64,000 nt of DNA from assembly GCA_034509425.1 (NCBI GenBank), contig JAVTVJ010001251.1:248001-312000 (forward strand), in the 5' to 3' direction. Positions 62,901 through 64,000 of this stretch are shown here, piece by piece (positions within the stretch are counted from its first letter, which is position 1; each line of letters begins with the position of its first letter). The DNA is from Eopsaltria australis (taxonomy: Eukaryota > Chordata > Aves > Passeriformes > Petroicidae). Below the pieces are notes generated by a model. The model saw only the letters and a list, made by a program, of their open reading frames with translations, was not told the DNA's origin and did no database searches. A program made the position numbers and the translations under genes.

Positions 62901-63598
62901 CTAGTGTACTGTTCTTAACTGAGTTGGACTCAAGATTTCTTTGTAGGTTTGTGGAGATAACTGTTTCCTGTTTTTATTTCCATCCCTCAGAAACAGAACA
63001 CAGCAAATACTTCTATATACATTTTCAATAATAGCAACCTCAATTTTACAGTAATAGCTTGGAAAAGAGGAATAATTAGCTAATACGAGTACATGAAATA
63101 TTAACATTCTATTGGTCAAGATTCTTTCTGGCCTTAAAAAATAAAAGTAGAATTTATTAGCACTTACACTTCTAAATATGATCCAATGCTCACAAAATTT
63201 TTTCCATGTGATCTCTCAGTTTTAAAAAAGGCAAAACTTAAAAAGCACAGCCTCTGGATCGCCTTCAACAAGCACCATACACTCAGATAGTTGGCAGTTA
63301 CAATTGAGCATCTATAAAAAGGAACATTGAGAAAGAACCAATTTTAGTGGAAACTCCCTTGAGTCACCAAGATGTGTTAACAAGTCAAAAAAATTCAACA
63401 CATGCAAAATAATCATGTTAGAATAGAAAATCTGACTCAAAACTCCAAAACTAGGAAATTGACGCATCTCCTTACCACAGTCTTCTGTGAGAAAGATGTA
63501 CATATGGTCTTCTGCCAGGAGACCCTGAAAGAGTGGGTCAACTTACATATCCTTCATGCATATCTGGAAACTTCTATACTTGGCTAACCCTGAGTTTT

Positions 63599-63621
63599 AA
63601 AAAAAAAAAAAAAAAAAAAAA
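63599..63621. repeat. A23 homopolymer
   Basis: Twenty-three uninterrupted A. The upstream 190 bp holds a 61-codon open frame with no recognisable family, so I do not call a processed pseudogene. Confidence 0.9.
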
Positions 63622-63778
63622 GTGTATATTTAAAGAGAAGTAAATGACTGAAACATCATCAGTCATTTTTTAATTCTTTTCATGTAGAACGCCTGTTACA
63701 CTCCCAAGTACATAAATTCTCCATCTCACATAAACTCTGAGATTAAATCTTAGATATTTTTTTTAGGATGAATCTGAG

Positions 63779-64000
63779 CACAGAAAGGAGACCTTGGAGC
63801 AAGTCCAGAGAAGTACTGTCAAATTTATTAGAAAGATGAAGCACCTCTCCTATGAGGAAAGGCTGGGGGAATTGGGGTTATTCACCCTGGAAAAGAGAAT
63901 GCTTCAGGCTAATTGCAGCCTTCCAACACCTGAAGGGAATCTACAAGAGAGATGGAGAGAGACCTTTTACAAGAGCATGTAGTGACAGAACAAGGGGGAA
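63779..64000 (+). mobile_element. CR1 LINE 3' region, cut by the window end
   Basis: From about 63779 the sequence follows the end of CR1 ORF2: LEQVQRSTVKFIRKMKHLSY, then a LGLFTLEKRML segment, then the region equivalent to TPEGNLQERWRETFY. It ends with AGTGACAGAACAAGGGG at the window edge, just before the 3' untranslated region would begin. The element is 5'-truncated and out of frame in places relative to the family. The 3' terminus should lie within about 300 bp beyond the window. Confidence 0.88.

Larger units (their letters stand above)
58491..63778. other. Unique AT-rich sequence with poly-A runs, no gene recognised
   Basis: No gene, RNA or transposon is recognised. Poly-A runs occur at 59906-59942, about 61540-61553 and 63599-63621. 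Open frames up to 100 codons lack any motif. Confidence 0.5.

Noticed and set aside
63402..63587. Possible processed pseudogene: 61-codon frame followed closely by A23
   Set aside because: The peptide matches no family I know, birds rarely make processed pseudogenes, and other A runs nearby have no such frame.

Overview
The window looks like intergenic or deep-intronic DNA from a bird, probably a passerine or another neoavian. The main evidence is the repeat content. There are seven or eight CR1 non-LTR retrotransposon fragments, several with the avian 3' terminus built on ATTCTATGA-type units, and four solo LTRs of avian endogenous-retrovirus type. Unique sequence is AT-rich with scattered microsatellites and homopolymer runs. 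I recognise no cellular protein-coding gene, tRNA, rRNA or CRISPR array. The longest open frame is 135 codons and resembles nothing I know. Nothing bacterial or viral in organisation is present, and no operon logic applies.

Layout. 1-1191: AT-rich unique DNA with imperfect ATT/GTT triplets. 1192-1769: solo LTR (minus sense) lying against a CR1 reverse-transcriptase remnant (1770-2310, plus). 2311-7179: unique. 7180-7771: second solo LTR of the same family (minus). 7772-10579: unique. 10580-11340: CR1 (plus) that keeps endonuclease-derived sequence and the 3' terminus but lacks the reverse transcriptase. 11341-18689: a long repeat-poor AT-rich block. 18690-18790: short CR1 3' end (minus). 20552-21446: solo LTR of a second family (minus) with an exact 5-bp target-site duplication. 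22495-23261: the best preserved CR1 3' end (plus). 25462-26010: third copy of the first LTR family (plus). 26011-35920: unique, with a strong short hairpin, an 18-bp palindrome and a stretch that reads like a conserved non-coding element. 35921-36302: CR1 fragment (minus). 36303-48514: unique, with an A/C-only tract and a GAT microsatellite. 48515-50345: one CR1 (minus) split by a second CR1 (minus), a nested insertion. 50346-57859: unique. 57860-58490: an unidentified, less AT-rich block that may be an old repeat. 58491-63778: unique with poly-A runs. 63779-64000: CR1 3' region (plus) running off the window.

The elements do not act together. Each is a dead or non-autonomous remnant, and their value here is as a record of insertion order. 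All four LTRs lack internal gag-pol sequence, as expected after LTR-LTR recombination. I found no convincing new biological system. The observations most worth checking are the nested CR1 pair, the two LTR target-site duplications, the candidate conserved element at 27170-27600, the compact hairpin at 30175-30202 and the unidentified block at 57860-58490.
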